A stretch of DNA of 64,000 nucleotides, taken from NCBI GenBank assembly GCA_041739525.1, contig JBGSNQ010000006.1, positions 29,968 through 93,967 on the forward strand, in the 5' to 3' direction. Numbering within the stretch: the first letter of the stretch is position 1; each line of letters starts with the position of its first letter. The DNA comes from DATJGR01 sp041739525. GTDB lineage: Bacteria > Pseudomonadota > Gammaproteobacteria > Pseudomonadales > Azotimanducaceae. Both the position numbers and the translations under genes were made by a program. A model generated the notes under the pieces. It made no database searches, was not told the DNA's origin, and was given only the letters and a program-made list of their open reading frames with translations. This document shows positions 41,257 to 49,500 of the stretch, in pieces.

Positions 41257-43191
41257 ATGCGTCGTTCACTCCGGATGTTTCTGGCGGGATTGGTCTGTGC
41301 GGGTTCGGCGGCCGCAGAGGAAGCGACGACGTTGTCGTGGCCGTCTTACGGCGGCGCACCCGGCGGTGGACACCACAGCGCTGCCACGCAGATCAACGCG
41401 CAGAACGTGGCGAATCTCGAAGTGGCGTGGGTGCATCGCTCCGGTGATATGCGGCGAGCCGCCAACGCGCTGTCGATGAAAACGCTCGAAGGTGCGTTGC
41501 CGAAGTCGGCGTTCATGGTCACACCCATCGTGGTGGACGACACGCTGTACTACTGCACGCCCTTCGATCGCGTGTTCGCGCTGAATCCGCGCGACGGCAC
41601 CGAACGATGGAGCTTCGATCCGAAAGTGAACATGGCGCAGGAGCCGTTGACCAACTGCCGCGGCGTGAGCAGCTGGCAGGAACCGCAGCCCACCGGCAAA
41701 CCGTGCGATCACCGCATCCTGCTCGGCACGCTCGACGGCCGCATCGTTGCGCTCGACGGCGCGACCGGACAGCGCTGTGCCGACTTCGGCACGAACGGCG
41801 AGGTCGATCTGAACGTCGGCCTGAGCGCGCACGACGCCGCGGAGTATTCGATCACCAGTGCGCCGGCGATTCTCGGCGACATCGTCATCACCGGTTCGCT
41901 GGTGGCCGACAGCCAACGCAAAGACGTGCCTTCGGGCGTAGTGCGCGCGTATGACGTTCGCACGGGTGCATTTCGCTGGGGATGGAACTCGGTGCCGCCG
42001 GGCAAACCGGCGGTCGATTCGCAAGGTAACTACGTTGCCGGCACCACCAACGTGTGGTCGACCATCTCGGTCGATCGCGAACGCAACCTCGTGATCGTGC
42101 CCACCGGCAATTCGTCGCCCGACTACTACGGCGGCGATCGCGGCGGCGATCTCGACTACTACTCGAGTTCGGTGGTTGCGCTCGATGCCACCGACGGCCA
42201 CGTGGTGTGGCATTACCAGACGGTGCATCACGACATCTGGGACTACGACGTGCCGGCGCAACCGACGTTCGTGGACCTGACGATCGACGGTGTCGTCCAT
42301 CCGGCGGTGGTGCAGGTCACGAAGATGGGCCTGACGTTCGTACTCGACCGCGCCACCGGCAAACCGCTGTTTCCCATCGAAGAACGTGCGGTACCACAGG
42401 AGGGCGCCGTTCCGGGCGAGTATCTGAGCCCGACGCAACCGATCCCGACGAAGCCGACGCCGTTGCATCAGCTTGGAATGACGCCGGACGACGCGTGGGG
42501 CTTCACGTTCTGGGACGAAGGCAAGTGTCGCGATTCGATGAAGCAGTTGAGAACGGGGCCGATCTATACGCCGCCGAGTCTCGAAGGCACCGTGGTGTAT
42601 CCGAACATGGCCGGCGGCAACAACTGGGGCACACCGGCGGTCGATCCGCAGCGGCATGTGATGATCGTGAACACCAAGCACGTCGCGGCGGTGTTGAAGC
42701 TGGTGCCGCGCGACAAGTGTCCGAATCCGACGGTGATGCCGCAGATGGGATCGCCGTACTGCGCCGAGATATCACCGTTGTTGTCGCCGATCGGTGCGCC
42801 GTGCAGCGCGCCGCCGTGGAGCACGCTGGCGGCGGTCGATCTCGAGAGCGGCGACATTCTGTGGCAGAAGCCGTTCGGCACACTGGGTGGGCTCGCGCCG
42901 TGGCCGGTTTCGCTGATGCACGGCGGCATCGAGATGGGCGGCCCGATGGTTACGGCCAGCGGCCTGATCTTCATCGGCGCGTCGTTCGACAGCGAGTTCC
43001 GGGCGTTCGATGTCGGAAGTGGCGAGGAGCTCTGGAGCGACACGCTCCCGAGCAGCGGCAACGCAGTGCCGATGAGTTACGTTTCCGGCGGGCGCCAGTT
43101 CGTAGTCATCGCCGCCGGCGGCCACTGGTTGTCGCCGGACGAAGCGGGCGACTCGCTCGTGGCTTACGCGTTGCCTGCGACCGCGCACTAA
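41257..43191 (+). CDS. PQQ-dependent dehydrogenase (quinoprotein glucose/quinate dehydrogenase-like)
   Basis: A 644-residue exported quinoprotein with a signal peptide (residues 1-20, ending AAAEE). The eight-bladed propeller is evident: SWPSYGGAPGGGHHSAATQI, YYCTPFDRVFALNPRDGTERW, NCRGVSSWQ, ILLGTLDGRIVALDGATGQ, HVVWHYQTVHHDIWDYDVPA and the end GGRQFVVIAAGGHW. It resembles the periplasmic part of membrane glucose or quinate dehydrogenases but lacks their five-helix membrane anchor. No haem CxxCH is seen, so electrons must leave via another carrier. It would oxidise a sugar or alcohol in the periplasm. Confidence 0.88.
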   Translation: MRRSLRMFLAGLVCAGSAAAEEATTLSWPSYGGAPGGGHHSAATQINAQNVANLEVAWVHRSGDMRRAANALSMKTLEGALPKSAFMVTPIVVDDTLYYCTPFDRVFALNPRDGTERWSFDPKVNMAQEPLTNCRGVSSWQEPQPTGKPCDHRILLGTLDGRIVALDGATGQRCADFGTNGEVDLNVGLSAHDAAEYSITSAPAILGDIVITGSLVADSQRKDVPSGVVRAYDVRTGAFRWGWNSVPPGKPAVDSQGNYVAGTTNVWSTISVDRERNLVIVPTGNSSPDYYGGDRGGDLDYYSSSVVALDATDGHVVWHYQTVHHDIWDYDVPAQPTFVDLTIDGVVHPAVVQVTKMGLTFVLDRATGKPLFPIEERAVPQEGAVPGEYLSPTQPIPTKPTPLHQLGMTPDDAWGFTFWDEGKCRDSMKQLRTGPIYTPPSLEGTVVYPNMAGGNNWGTPAVDPQRHVMIVNTKHVAAVLKLVPRDKCPNPTVMPQMGSPYCAEISPLLSPIGAPCSAPPWSTLAAVDLESGDILWQKPFGTLGGLAPWPVSLMHGGIEMGGPMVTASGLIFIGASFDSEFRAFDVGSGEELWSDTLPSSGNAVPMSYVSGGRQFVVIAAGGHWLSPDEAGDSLVAYALPATAH

Positions 43192-43837
43192 CGGTTTTAT
43201 CAGGGGGATGCGCGAGGGCGCTAACGACCCTGGCGATGCCGCGCTCGAAGCGGCGCTCCATGCTCGCAAGGTCGGCCGCCGGTTGATACCGGGCCAGATG
43301 CGGAACCGTCGTGTCGTCCGCGGCGGCCGCTACGGCGAATCCGGGTGTATCGGGCGATAACGTTTCCATCGCGACGAAACCGAACAGAAACGCGACCACC
43401 ATGAAGTAGGCGTCCGCAACTTCGTCTTCGGGAACGCCGCTCTCCGCCACGAGTCCGACCACGTCGTTGGTGACCCGCAGCGTCTGCGGGCCGAGCTCCC
43501 ATCCGGAACCCCAGATCAATCCGATCAACACCGGCCGCGCGCGCAGCACGCTGCGACCCTGGCGCAGGAACTCGGCGAGGCGGTGCTTCCAGTCGCCGTC
43601 GTCCGGCACGCGCACAGCAGAAAGCGAGTCGTCGATCATCAGCTTCAGCAGTTCGCGCTTGTCGCGCACGTGCCAATACAGTGTGGAGACGCTGATGTTC
43701 AGTTCGCGCGCGAGGATTCGCATCGACAGCGCCTCGGCGCCTGCGCTGTCTAACAGGCGCTGGGTGGCCGCGATCACGTCTTCTCGCGTGAGCGTGGTGC
43801 GGCCTTTCGATTTGGCGGACGAGGGTTTGCGAGCCAT
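43106..43837 (-). CDS. TetR-family regulator
   Basis: A 243-residue regulator from the ATG at 43837. The N-terminal basic stretch and helix-turn-helix (REDVIAATQRLLDSAGAEAL, ILARELNISVSTLYWHVRDK) are textbook TetR, and the C-terminal domain fits the TetR_C type (WKHRLAEFLRQGRSVLRARP). The last 28 codons overlap the 3' end of the PQQ dehydrogenase on the other strand by 86 bases. It should bind the two palindromes at 43875-43920 and control itself and the divergent hydrolase operon. Confidence 0.88.
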   Translation of the reverse strand: MARKPSSAKSKGRTTLTREDVIAATQRLLDSAGAEALSMRILARELNISVSTLYWHVRDKRELLKLMIDDSLSAVRVPDDGDWKHRLAEFLRQGRSVLRARPVLIGLIWGSGWELGPQTLRVTNDVVGLVAESGVPEDEVADAYFMVVAFLFGFVAMETLSPDTPGFAVAAAADDTTVPHLARYQPAADLASMERRFERGIARVVSALAHPPDKTVSARSQATRKPRASRPLRPATTSGRRRR

Positions 43838-43874
43838 AGGGTATTCGTCTTCGAAGAAGTTCGATGTTGACACT

Positions 43875-43887
43875 CGAACACCGTTCG
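43875..43887. promoter_or_regulatory. Operator half 1 (CGAAC-ACC-GTTCG)
   Basis: An inverted repeat with 5-base arms and a 3-base centre, 38 bases upstream of the TetR start. It shares the CGAAC/GTTCG arms with the second site. Together they form a likely TetR binding region for divergent control. Confidence 0.55.
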
Positions 43888-43907
43888 GGCAATTGTAGCG
43901 CCTTTCA

Positions 43908-43920
43908 CGAACAGTGTTCG
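43908..43920. promoter_or_regulatory. Operator half 2 (CGAACA-G-TGTTCG)
   Basis: A 13-base perfect palindrome with 6-base arms, ending 14 bases ahead of the hydrolase GTG and immediately upstream of its ribosome-binding site (AGGAGG). Its centre is 33 bases from that of the first site, three helical turns. A repressor here would block the hydrolase operon directly. Confidence 0.6.
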
Positions 43921-43933
43921 AGAGGAGGTGACC

Positions 43934-44656
43934 GTGGCGTCGAAGAGACCGTGTGTGTTGGTGCATGGTGGTTGGTGCGGTGGCTGGCACTGGGAAGACG
44001 TAGCAGGTCGGTTGCGCGCCCAGGGACTGCGCGTCGAAGTGCCGACGCTGCCTGGAATGGCGGAGCGCGCGCACGAAGCGACACCGGAAACGGGACTACA
44101 TGCTCACATCGACGACGTCGCCGCGTTGATCGAAAGAGAAAACCTGCGCGACGTCGTACTCGTGGGCCATTCATATGGCGGTGCGGTGGTTACCGGCGTG
44201 GTGCACCGATGCGGCGAACGCATCGCCGAGCTGGTGTATCTCGACGGCTTCGTGCCGCGCCACGGCGAATCGCTGGCCGACATTCTGGGTGCCGACTTCG
44301 TGGAGGCGTCGCGGGCTGCAGCGCGAGAAGCCGGTACGCCGCACCTGATTCCACCGATGTTCAGCGTGGAAGCGTCGGTGGGTTGGACCGGGCAACGCGC
44401 CGCGGATCATGCGGCGCGAATGTGCAGCCAACCGATTGCGACCGCGTTCGACCGCATGCACGCGCCAGGAGCGGTGACCGCACGCCGCTCGTTCATCGCG
44501 TGTACAGCCCAACCGCTGGGTCTATTCGACCGCTATATCGCCGATGCGCGCGCCTCGACCGATTGGTTGTACTTCGAATTGCCATGCCCGCACGACGCGG
44601 TGCATACGATGCCGGCCGCGGTGGCGGGCATCATCGAAACGCTGGCAACGCCATGA
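43934..44656 (+). CDS. Alpha/beta hydrolase (AB_hydrolase_6 type)
   Basis: A 240-residue hydrolase. GTG 43934 is preferred to GTG 43928 because the strong AGGAGG then stands 6 bases away. CVLVHGGWCGGWHW forms the oxyanion strand, VGHSYGG holds the nucleophile Ser (about residue 80) and CPHDAVHTMP the catalytic His. The family includes esterases, hydroxynitrile-lyase-like and lactonase-like enzymes. It is the first gene of an operon of four or five small enzymes, controlled by the divergent TetR, and overlaps the next gene by 4 bases (ATGA). Confidence 0.88.
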   Translation: MASKRPCVLVHGGWCGGWHWEDVAGRLRAQGLRVEVPTLPGMAERAHEATPETGLHAHIDDVAALIERENLRDVVLVGHSYGGAVVTGVVHRCGERIAELVYLDGFVPRHGESLADILGADFVEASRAAAREAGTPHLIPPMFSVEASVGWTGQRAADHAARMCSQPIATAFDRMHAPGAVTARRSFIACTAQPLGLFDRYIADARASTDWLYFELPCPHDAVHTMPAAVAGIIETLATP

Positions 44657-45045
44657 GCGCCGAAGCGCGAACCGCCGTCATCGCAACCGACGCCGCGTTT
44701 TTCGCGGCGCTGCTCGCGGCCGATGTGGCGCGGCTCGAACAGTTGCTGGCCGAAGACTTCCTGATCGTCGACGTGAACCAGGGCGCGGTCACTGGTCGCG
44801 CGGCGTTCATCGCTTTCGTCGCGTCGGGTGCGGTGCGCTTCGAGGCGATCGATACGATCGCGGCCGAGAGCGTCGTGCGCTTGTACGGCGACGCGGCGAT
44901 CGTCGTCGGTGCCACTGCGATGCGCTTCAGGCTGGAGGACGGCACGGCGTTTTCCGCAGGCAGCCGCTACACGCACGTGTTTGCGCGCGCTTCGTCGAAC
45001 GTGTGGCAGCTCGTGTCCGCGCAGGGCACGCGCATACAGAGCTGA
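44653..45045 (+). CDS. NTF2-like/DUF4440 protein
   Basis: A 130-residue protein with the cone-shaped NTF2-like pattern: AVIATDAAFFAALLAADVARLEQLLAEDFLIVD, GAVTGRAAFIAFVASG, AAIVVGATAMRFRLEDG and SRYTHVFARASSNVWQLVSAQ. These proteins bind small hydrophobic ligands; some are isomerases or dehydratases such as steroid delta-isomerase. It is translationally coupled to the hydrolase. Nothing fixes its substrate. Confidence 0.82.
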   Translation: MSAEARTAVIATDAAFFAALLAADVARLEQLLAEDFLIVDVNQGAVTGRAAFIAFVASGAVRFEAIDTIAAESVVRLYGDAAIVVGATAMRFRLEDGTAFSAGSRYTHVFARASSNVWQLVSAQGTRIQS

Positions 45046-45104
45046 TCTACCGCGCGGCCGTGCGCGACCGTATGCTCGCAAGCGTTGCAGATGCGGGGCG
45101 TTCG

Positions 45105-45401
45105 ATGATCGTCATTACCGGCAGTGTCGTGGTGAAAGAGGGTCGTTTGACGGACGCGCTCGCGCTTAGCCTCGAGCATGTGCGGCGCTCCCGTCTCGAG
45201 AACGGCTGTGTGTCGCACGCCGTGCACCACGATGCAGAGAATCCGAACGTGCTGTTCTTCTTCGAGGAATGGGCCGACCAGGCCGCGGTCGACGCACACT
45301 TCGCGGTGCCGGCTTCGCGCGACTTCGTTCGTGCGCTCGGTGGGTTGGCGGCGGAGCCACCACGCTTGTCCCTCTACGACGCGAACAAGCGCGCGCGCTG
45401 A
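45105..45401 (+). CDS. ABM-family (antibiotic biosynthesis monooxygenase-like) protein
   Basis: A 98-residue ferredoxin-like-fold protein (MIVITGSVVVKEGRLTDALA, HDAENPNVLFFFEEWADQAA, HFAVPASRDFVRAL). ABM proteins are dimers that oxidise quinols or degrade haem without cofactors. An ATG at 45072 in the same frame would add 11 residues. It lies in the hydrolase operon, with the next gene beginning 2 bases after it. Confidence 0.86.
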   Translation: MIVITGSVVVKEGRLTDALALSLEHVRRSRLENGCVSHAVHHDAENPNVLFFFEEWADQAAVDAHFAVPASRDFVRALGGLAAEPPRLSLYDANKRAR

Positions 45402-45403
45402 GC

Positions 45404-45781
45404 ATGCGCAGATCGTTGCAGGTTTTTCTCGCGCTGTTCGGCAGTGTGGCAATCGCAATCGCGTTGCTGCACATCGTGTTCGGTCCTGCCGCGATCCCCG
45501 GTTCGGTGCCGGTGAACGCGACGATGGACAGCGAAGACCGCTTCTACGCGACGTTGTTCGGCGCGTATGGTGTGGCGCTGCTGTGGTGCGTGAAGGACGT
45601 CGAGCAGAAGAGCCGCGTCGTGTACTTCCTTCTCGCCACATTCTTCGTCGCCGGACTGGCGCGCGTCGTCTCGATCGCGGCGGTCGGTCTGCCCGATCCG
45701 TTCTTCGTCGTGATGCTGGCACTGGAACTCGTCATACCGATCGCGGTCGCATTCATGCAGCACCGCGTTGCTGATCGTTAG
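45404..45781 (+). CDS. DUF4345 membrane protein
   Basis: A 125-residue protein with four hydrophobic segments, at about residues 5-22 (VFLALFGSVAIAIALLHI), 50-66, 73-95 (VVYFLLATFFVAGLARVVS) and 100-118. The RFYATLFGAYGVALLW stretch is the hallmark of DUF4345. Function is unknown. It starts 2 bases after the ABM gene. Confidence 0.82.
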   Translation: MRRSLQVFLALFGSVAIAIALLHIVFGPAAIPGSVPVNATMDSEDRFYATLFGAYGVALLWCVKDVEQKSRVVYFLLATFFVAGLARVVSIAAVGLPDPFFVVMLALELVIPIAVAFMQHRVADR

Positions 45782-45791
45782 GGAGCAGTCA

Positions 45792-46166
45792 ATGCCGTCG
45801 CGCGACACCGTCGATCGATTCGTGGCCGCAGTGGAGCAGGGCGCGCACGCCCAGGTCATCGCTGATTTCTATACCTCGAACGCGTCGATGCAGGAGAACC
45901 AGCAACCGCCGCGAATCGGCCGCGACGCGCTCGTCGAAAACGAGCGCAACGTGCTGAAGCGGGCGAGCAAGGTCGTGTCGACATGCGTCGGGCCGGTGTT
46001 TATCGACGGCGATCGTGTGGTGATTCGCTGGATATTCGAGTTCGACTGGCTGGATGGCTCGACAACGCGTATGGAAGAAATCGCGTATCAGATGTGGGAC
46101 GGAGAACAGATTGCGCAGGAACGGTTCTTTTACGATCCGGCGCAGATGCGTCCGATAAAGCGGTGA
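45792..46166 (+). CDS. NTF2-like (SnoaL-type) protein
   Basis: A 124-residue protein from the ATG at 45792: DTVDRFVAAVEQGAHAQVIADFYTSNASMQEN, GRDALVENERNVLKRAS, DRVVIRWIFEFDWLDGSTTRMEEIAYQMWDGEQIAQERFFYDP. The fold is that of polyketide cyclases, steroid isomerases and related small enzymes. It follows the DUF4345 gene by 10 bases and closes the operon controlled from 43875-43920. Confidence 0.85.
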   Translation: MPSRDTVDRFVAAVEQGAHAQVIADFYTSNASMQENQQPPRIGRDALVENERNVLKRASKVVSTCVGPVFIDGDRVVIRWIFEFDWLDGSTTRMEEIAYQMWDGEQIAQERFFYDPAQMRPIKR

Positions 46167-46206
46167 GCCGATGTGCAGCCGCCCGACGTTGTGAAGAGGA
46201 ACTGGT

Positions 46207-46869
46207 GTGGGTGATCGGAGTCGTTGGAGAACGGATGTCGATCGTTGGGGGTTGTGGCGCGCGCTTAACATGCGCCTGATGAACCGCGTGCACCGTTGGT
46301 TGACCCTGTCGCGGGTTCAGTTGCGTGTTCAGGACATCGGCCTGACCGACACGACGGCGCAGCAGCAGGGATGCGTGGTTCGACTGGCCACCCGCGACGA
46401 GTTGTTGGCGGCCGCGAGCAATCCCGAATTCGGGCTGGTACCCGCGGATGTAGACGCGGCGCTCGCTCGGGGTGACATCTGTGCAGCGGCATTCGACAAC
46501 GGTCGAGTAGTGTCCTACGTGTGGCGATCGTTCAGTTCGGCGAAGTACGGCGACGACCTGTGGATCGAGATCTCCAAACCGTACCGCTACGGATACAAGG
46601 CCTATACGGCGCCCGAATATCGCGGTCGCCACCTGCAGAACTCGGTGGCGCTGTTCACCGACCATCTGTGCGCCGAGCGCGGTTATACGCATTCGTTGTC
46701 GCTGATCGAAACGCACAACTACCCGTCGCTGCAATCGGAGGCGCGGCGCCATAGTCGGTTTGTTGGGTTGGTCGGCTACTTCAGGCTGTTCGGTCGTACA
46801 TTTCCGTTCCGGTCGCGTGGTGCGCGTAAGCACGGACTCGGAATACGTCGCCAAACGGCGCTCGCTTGA
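46207..46869 (+). CDS. GNAT-like N-acyltransferase candidate
   Basis: A 220-residue protein starting at GTG 46207 with a GAGGA site, or at ATG 46270. The segment KAYTAPEYRGRHLQNSVALF near residue 137 fits the acetyl-CoA binding (R/Q)xxGxG/A loop plus helix of GNAT enzymes, followed by THSLSLIETHNYPSLQSEAR. A basic C terminus with RLFGRTFPFRSRG is unusual. It may modify a sugar or peptide of the envelope, given the glycosyltransferase and GMC oxidoreductase further right. Confidence 0.58.
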   Translation: MGDRSRWRTDVDRWGLWRALNMRLMNRVHRWLTLSRVQLRVQDIGLTDTTAQQQGCVVRLATRDELLAAASNPEFGLVPADVDAALARGDICAAAFDNGRVVSYVWRSFSSAKYGDDLWIEISKPYRYGYKAYTAPEYRGRHLQNSVALFTDHLCAERGYTHSLSLIETHNYPSLQSEARRHSRFVGLVGYFRLFGRTFPFRSRGARKHGLGIRRQTALA

Positions 46870-47580
46870 TCAGTTAACGAGGCCAGCAACGCTGCGGATT
46901 TCCGCCTGCGACAATGCACGGTTGTAAATCCGGACGTCGTCGATGCGCCCCGTGATTTCGTCGACGATACGACCCGAACCATCCAGATAGCCGGACATCG
47001 TGAACGAAGCGTCAGGCATCGCGATGTCGCCCCAGGTCCACTTGCTGCACACCGGCTCGCCATTCGCGTAAAGCCTGGCGAGCCAACCGTTGTACGTCGC
47101 CGCAACGTGGATCCATTGATCCAGCGCGGCCTTGTACCTGGGGTCCGCGTAGCACGCCATCTGGCGTCCGTTCGCGAGCACGAACTGCCATTTGAATCGC
47201 GGGCCGTGGAAGCCAAAGAACAATGTCGGATAGCCGTGGCCGAATATGTCGACGTTGTGCTCTGCAGTGCGGTAGGTCCAGGCCATGACGGTAATTTCAC
47301 CTGCCGTCGTCCGGAGACTGTCGGACATCGGTATCGTGACAATGCCGTCGTTGCCGCCATCCATCGAGAGTGCGTTCTCGGTGCGCCCCTCACCCCAGGC
47401 GCCGTTCACGATGGTCGCGGTGTTCTGGTGTCCGGAGGCATCTGCCGCGGTTGCACCCGCGCCTTCGTCGAATCGCCACCATGCGACCAGGCCGTCGTTC
47501 GGATCATGCTTGGGTGATCCGCAGCCGGCGACTAGGCCAGTTGTGATGGCTAAGAGCCAGGTACACCACCCCTTAGGCAT
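46870..47580 (-). CDS. Lipoprotein with a LamG/concanavalin-like domain
   Basis: A 236-residue lipid-anchored protein (lipobox GLVAGC, Cys20). The mature part is a jelly roll of the LamG-like type, from LVAWWRFDEGAGATAADASG through ALSMDGGNDGIVTIP and ITVMAWTYRT to GRIDDVRIYNRALSQAEI, the typical closing motif. Such domains bind glycans or proteins. It overlaps the upstream GMC gene by 8 bases and ends next to the convergent GNAT-like gene. Confidence 0.88.
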   Translation of the reverse strand: MPKGWCTWLLAITTGLVAGCGSPKHDPNDGLVAWWRFDEGAGATAADASGHQNTATIVNGAWGEGRTENALSMDGGNDGIVTIPMSDSLRTTAGEITVMAWTYRTAEHNVDIFGHGYPTLFFGFHGPRFKWQFVLANGRQMACYADPRYKAALDQWIHVAATYNGWLARLYANGEPVCSKWTWGDIAMPDASFTMSGYLDGSGRIVDEITGRIDDVRIYNRALSQAEIRSVAGLVN

Positions 47581-49111
47581 GTCGTTGGGTCAGGTGATCG
47601 GAAAGCCGCAGTGCCAACGCGATCAGCGTCAGGGTAGGAGGCACATAGCCGCCGGTCGGGAAGACCGAACTGCCGGCGATGTAGAGGTTGTCGACATCGT
47701 GCAGGCGACAATCGGCATTTACCACGCCGGTTTTCGCATCGTGCGACATCCGGGTAGTGCCCATGTGGTGACAACCGCCCCAGATCGGTTGCGGCCATGG
47801 CGCATCGTCGGTGGATAGCCAGTCGGCCAGTTTGACCCGACCGATTCGCATGCGGCCGAGTTCCTCGGCGACGATCTGGGTGGACTGGCGGATGGATTGC
47901 CGGTCCGCGGCACTCAGACGCCAGTCGACGCGAATCCGACGCTTACCGAACGGGTCGGTCGCTGTCGCCAGTCCGATTCGACTGTCCGGATTCGGGGTCT
48001 GCTCTCCGTAGACACCCAGGTTGAGGTAGGGCGGCGCGCGCCGGCGGGTAACGAACACGTCTTCTACCACCGAGTCGATGTCGGTCGCCACCGAGTGGAC
48101 CTTCTCGCCGAATTCGTCCGGCCACTGGCCGGAAGCGATGTCGCGCCACATCGATCGCAACGCCCAGTACGCAGCGGAATACTGCTGCGGACTGCCGAAC
48201 GAAAAACCGGTGTTGAGCAGGTGCTGCGATTGTTGAACCTGCGATGACGTGGCCAGATGTGCCCGCACGGCGTCGCTTTGATGCTGTTCGAACGCCTTCT
48301 TGAGTTGCATGGAGTCGGTAGCCTGGACCTGCGCGCCGACCACCTCGATGTGTTGGGTGAAAAACCGCCCGAGGGTGCCGGAGCGATTGCCGAGGCCCGC
48401 CGAGTCGATTTCGTCGGTCTGCAGCAGCAGCCGCGTGTTTTCCATGCCGCCACAGGCGAGAACGAACGCTTGTGCCGCGACGGTTCCGGTTTTGCCGTTC
48501 AATGCCGCTACTCGCAATTGACGCACGCTCGCCGCGTGCGAGTCCGTCTCGATCGCAATGGCGTTGCAATTGAGCATTACCGACACGTGCTCGGCGTGTT
48601 CGAGGCGCTCCCGATACGTATTGCCGAAACGCGTCGGCGGGCTGCAATGCCAGAAGCCGATATCGACCTTCGCCGGGTCGAAGGTGGGCAGCGCGGCGCG
48701 CGTTTCCGGCTCGCCTTCGGGTGTCACCTCACACAGTGGCCACGCCCGCGCGTAATAAGGGTCGAGATCGCTCTTGCTGATGGGCCATCCGCTGTGGGCG
48801 ACCCACGACCGCTCCGTAAAGTCGATGTCGCGCAGTGGTGCACACCAGCCTTGCCAGCGACTCGTAGTGCCACCGAAGTAGCGTACGCGGCAACCGATGG
48901 GACTTGCGTTCTCCATACCGGCGCTTTCACCGTCGTATAGCGCCTGAGTAGCGTCGTCAGGTTCGAGTCCACCGCTTTCTATTACACGAACGTCCAGGCC
49001 CGAGTCGGCCAGCGCGAGCGCGAGTGTGATGCCCGCCGCTCCCGCACCGACGATGCAAATGTCGCAACGGATCTCCGTCGCAACCTCGGGGCTTCGGAAG
49101 TCGATCAGCAT
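47573..49111 (-). CDS. GMC-family FAD oxidoreductase
   Basis: A 512-residue flavoenzyme. The Rossmann motif GAGAAG (residues 22-27) and VIESGG bind FAD, and GTTSRWQGWCAPL matches the GMC N-terminal signature. The C-terminal domain has GGCHHMGTTRM (catalytic His region) and VDNLYIAGSSVFPTGG. GMC enzymes oxidise alcohols, sugars or sterols, sometimes with a small exported gamma subunit; the gene just upstream encodes a small exported protein. It lacks a signal peptide itself. Confidence 0.9.
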   Translation of the reverse strand: MLIDFRSPEVATEIRCDICIVGAGAAGITLALALADSGLDVRVIESGGLEPDDATQALYDGESAGMENASPIGCRVRYFGGTTSRWQGWCAPLRDIDFTERSWVAHSGWPISKSDLDPYYARAWPLCEVTPEGEPETRAALPTFDPAKVDIGFWHCSPPTRFGNTYRERLEHAEHVSVMLNCNAIAIETDSHAASVRQLRVAALNGKTGTVAAQAFVLACGGMENTRLLLQTDEIDSAGLGNRSGTLGRFFTQHIEVVGAQVQATDSMQLKKAFEQHQSDAVRAHLATSSQVQQSQHLLNTGFSFGSPQQYSAAYWALRSMWRDIASGQWPDEFGEKVHSVATDIDSVVEDVFVTRRRAPPYLNLGVYGEQTPNPDSRIGLATATDPFGKRRIRVDWRLSAADRQSIRQSTQIVAEELGRMRIGRVKLADWLSTDDAPWPQPIWGGCHHMGTTRMSHDAKTGVVNADCRLHDVDNLYIAGSSVFPTGGYVPPTLTLIALALRLSDHLTQRHA

Positions 49112-49114
49112 TCG

Positions 49115-49498
49115 CTAGGCGGCCTGCTCGAGATACAGCAACGCGCACAAGGAAACCTCGGTTCGGGCGAGTATCCATCCGTCGAGTTCCACGACTGCAC
49201 CGTCGCGAAAATCCCGTTGCTGCCAACGAGCGAACGGGTGACCCGAAACACAGGATCCGCCGGCACACGCCGAGTTCGTTTCAATGAGATCCGCAAGCAG
49301 CGCCGTGCGGGTTGCCTTGGCGGGGTAGGCTGCGAGGTAACGCCGGCCGACTTCCGCCGCATCTGCAGGGTGCGAGAACAGCCGTTTGATTTCGGTGCCC
49401 AACGCGGAGTCGCCGTCGCCCGGAGTGCTCGCGGACGCGTGGCCTGCTCCGAGTGCGGCGAAGGTGGCTGCGGCAAGGCCGAACTGACGACGAAGCAT
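49115..49498 (-). CDS. Small exported protein next to the GMC oxidoreductase
   Basis: A 127-residue protein with an N-terminal MLRRQFGLAAATFAALGAG segment that resembles a twin-arginine signal. The mature part is helical (IKRLFSHPADAAEVGRRYLA, ALLADLIE) with a Cys pair (CAGGSC) and ends DGWILARTEVSLCALLYLEQ. It lies 2 bases after the glycosyltransferase and 3 bases before the GMC gene. It may be an accessory or escort subunit (compare the gamma subunits of gluconate-type GMC complexes), but this is inference. Confidence 0.62.
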   Translation of the reverse strand: MLRRQFGLAAATFAALGAGHASASTPGDGDSALGTEIKRLFSHPADAAEVGRRYLAAYPAKATRTALLADLIETNSACAGGSCVSGHPFARWQQRDFRDGAVVELDGWILARTEVSLCALLYLEQAA

Positions 49499-49500
49499 CG

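Noticed and set aside
41266..42681. 471-codon minus-strand open frame
   Set aside because: Complete overlap with the PQQ dehydrogenase, whose family motifs are clear; the antisense protein is His- and Arg-rich with no recognisable domain.
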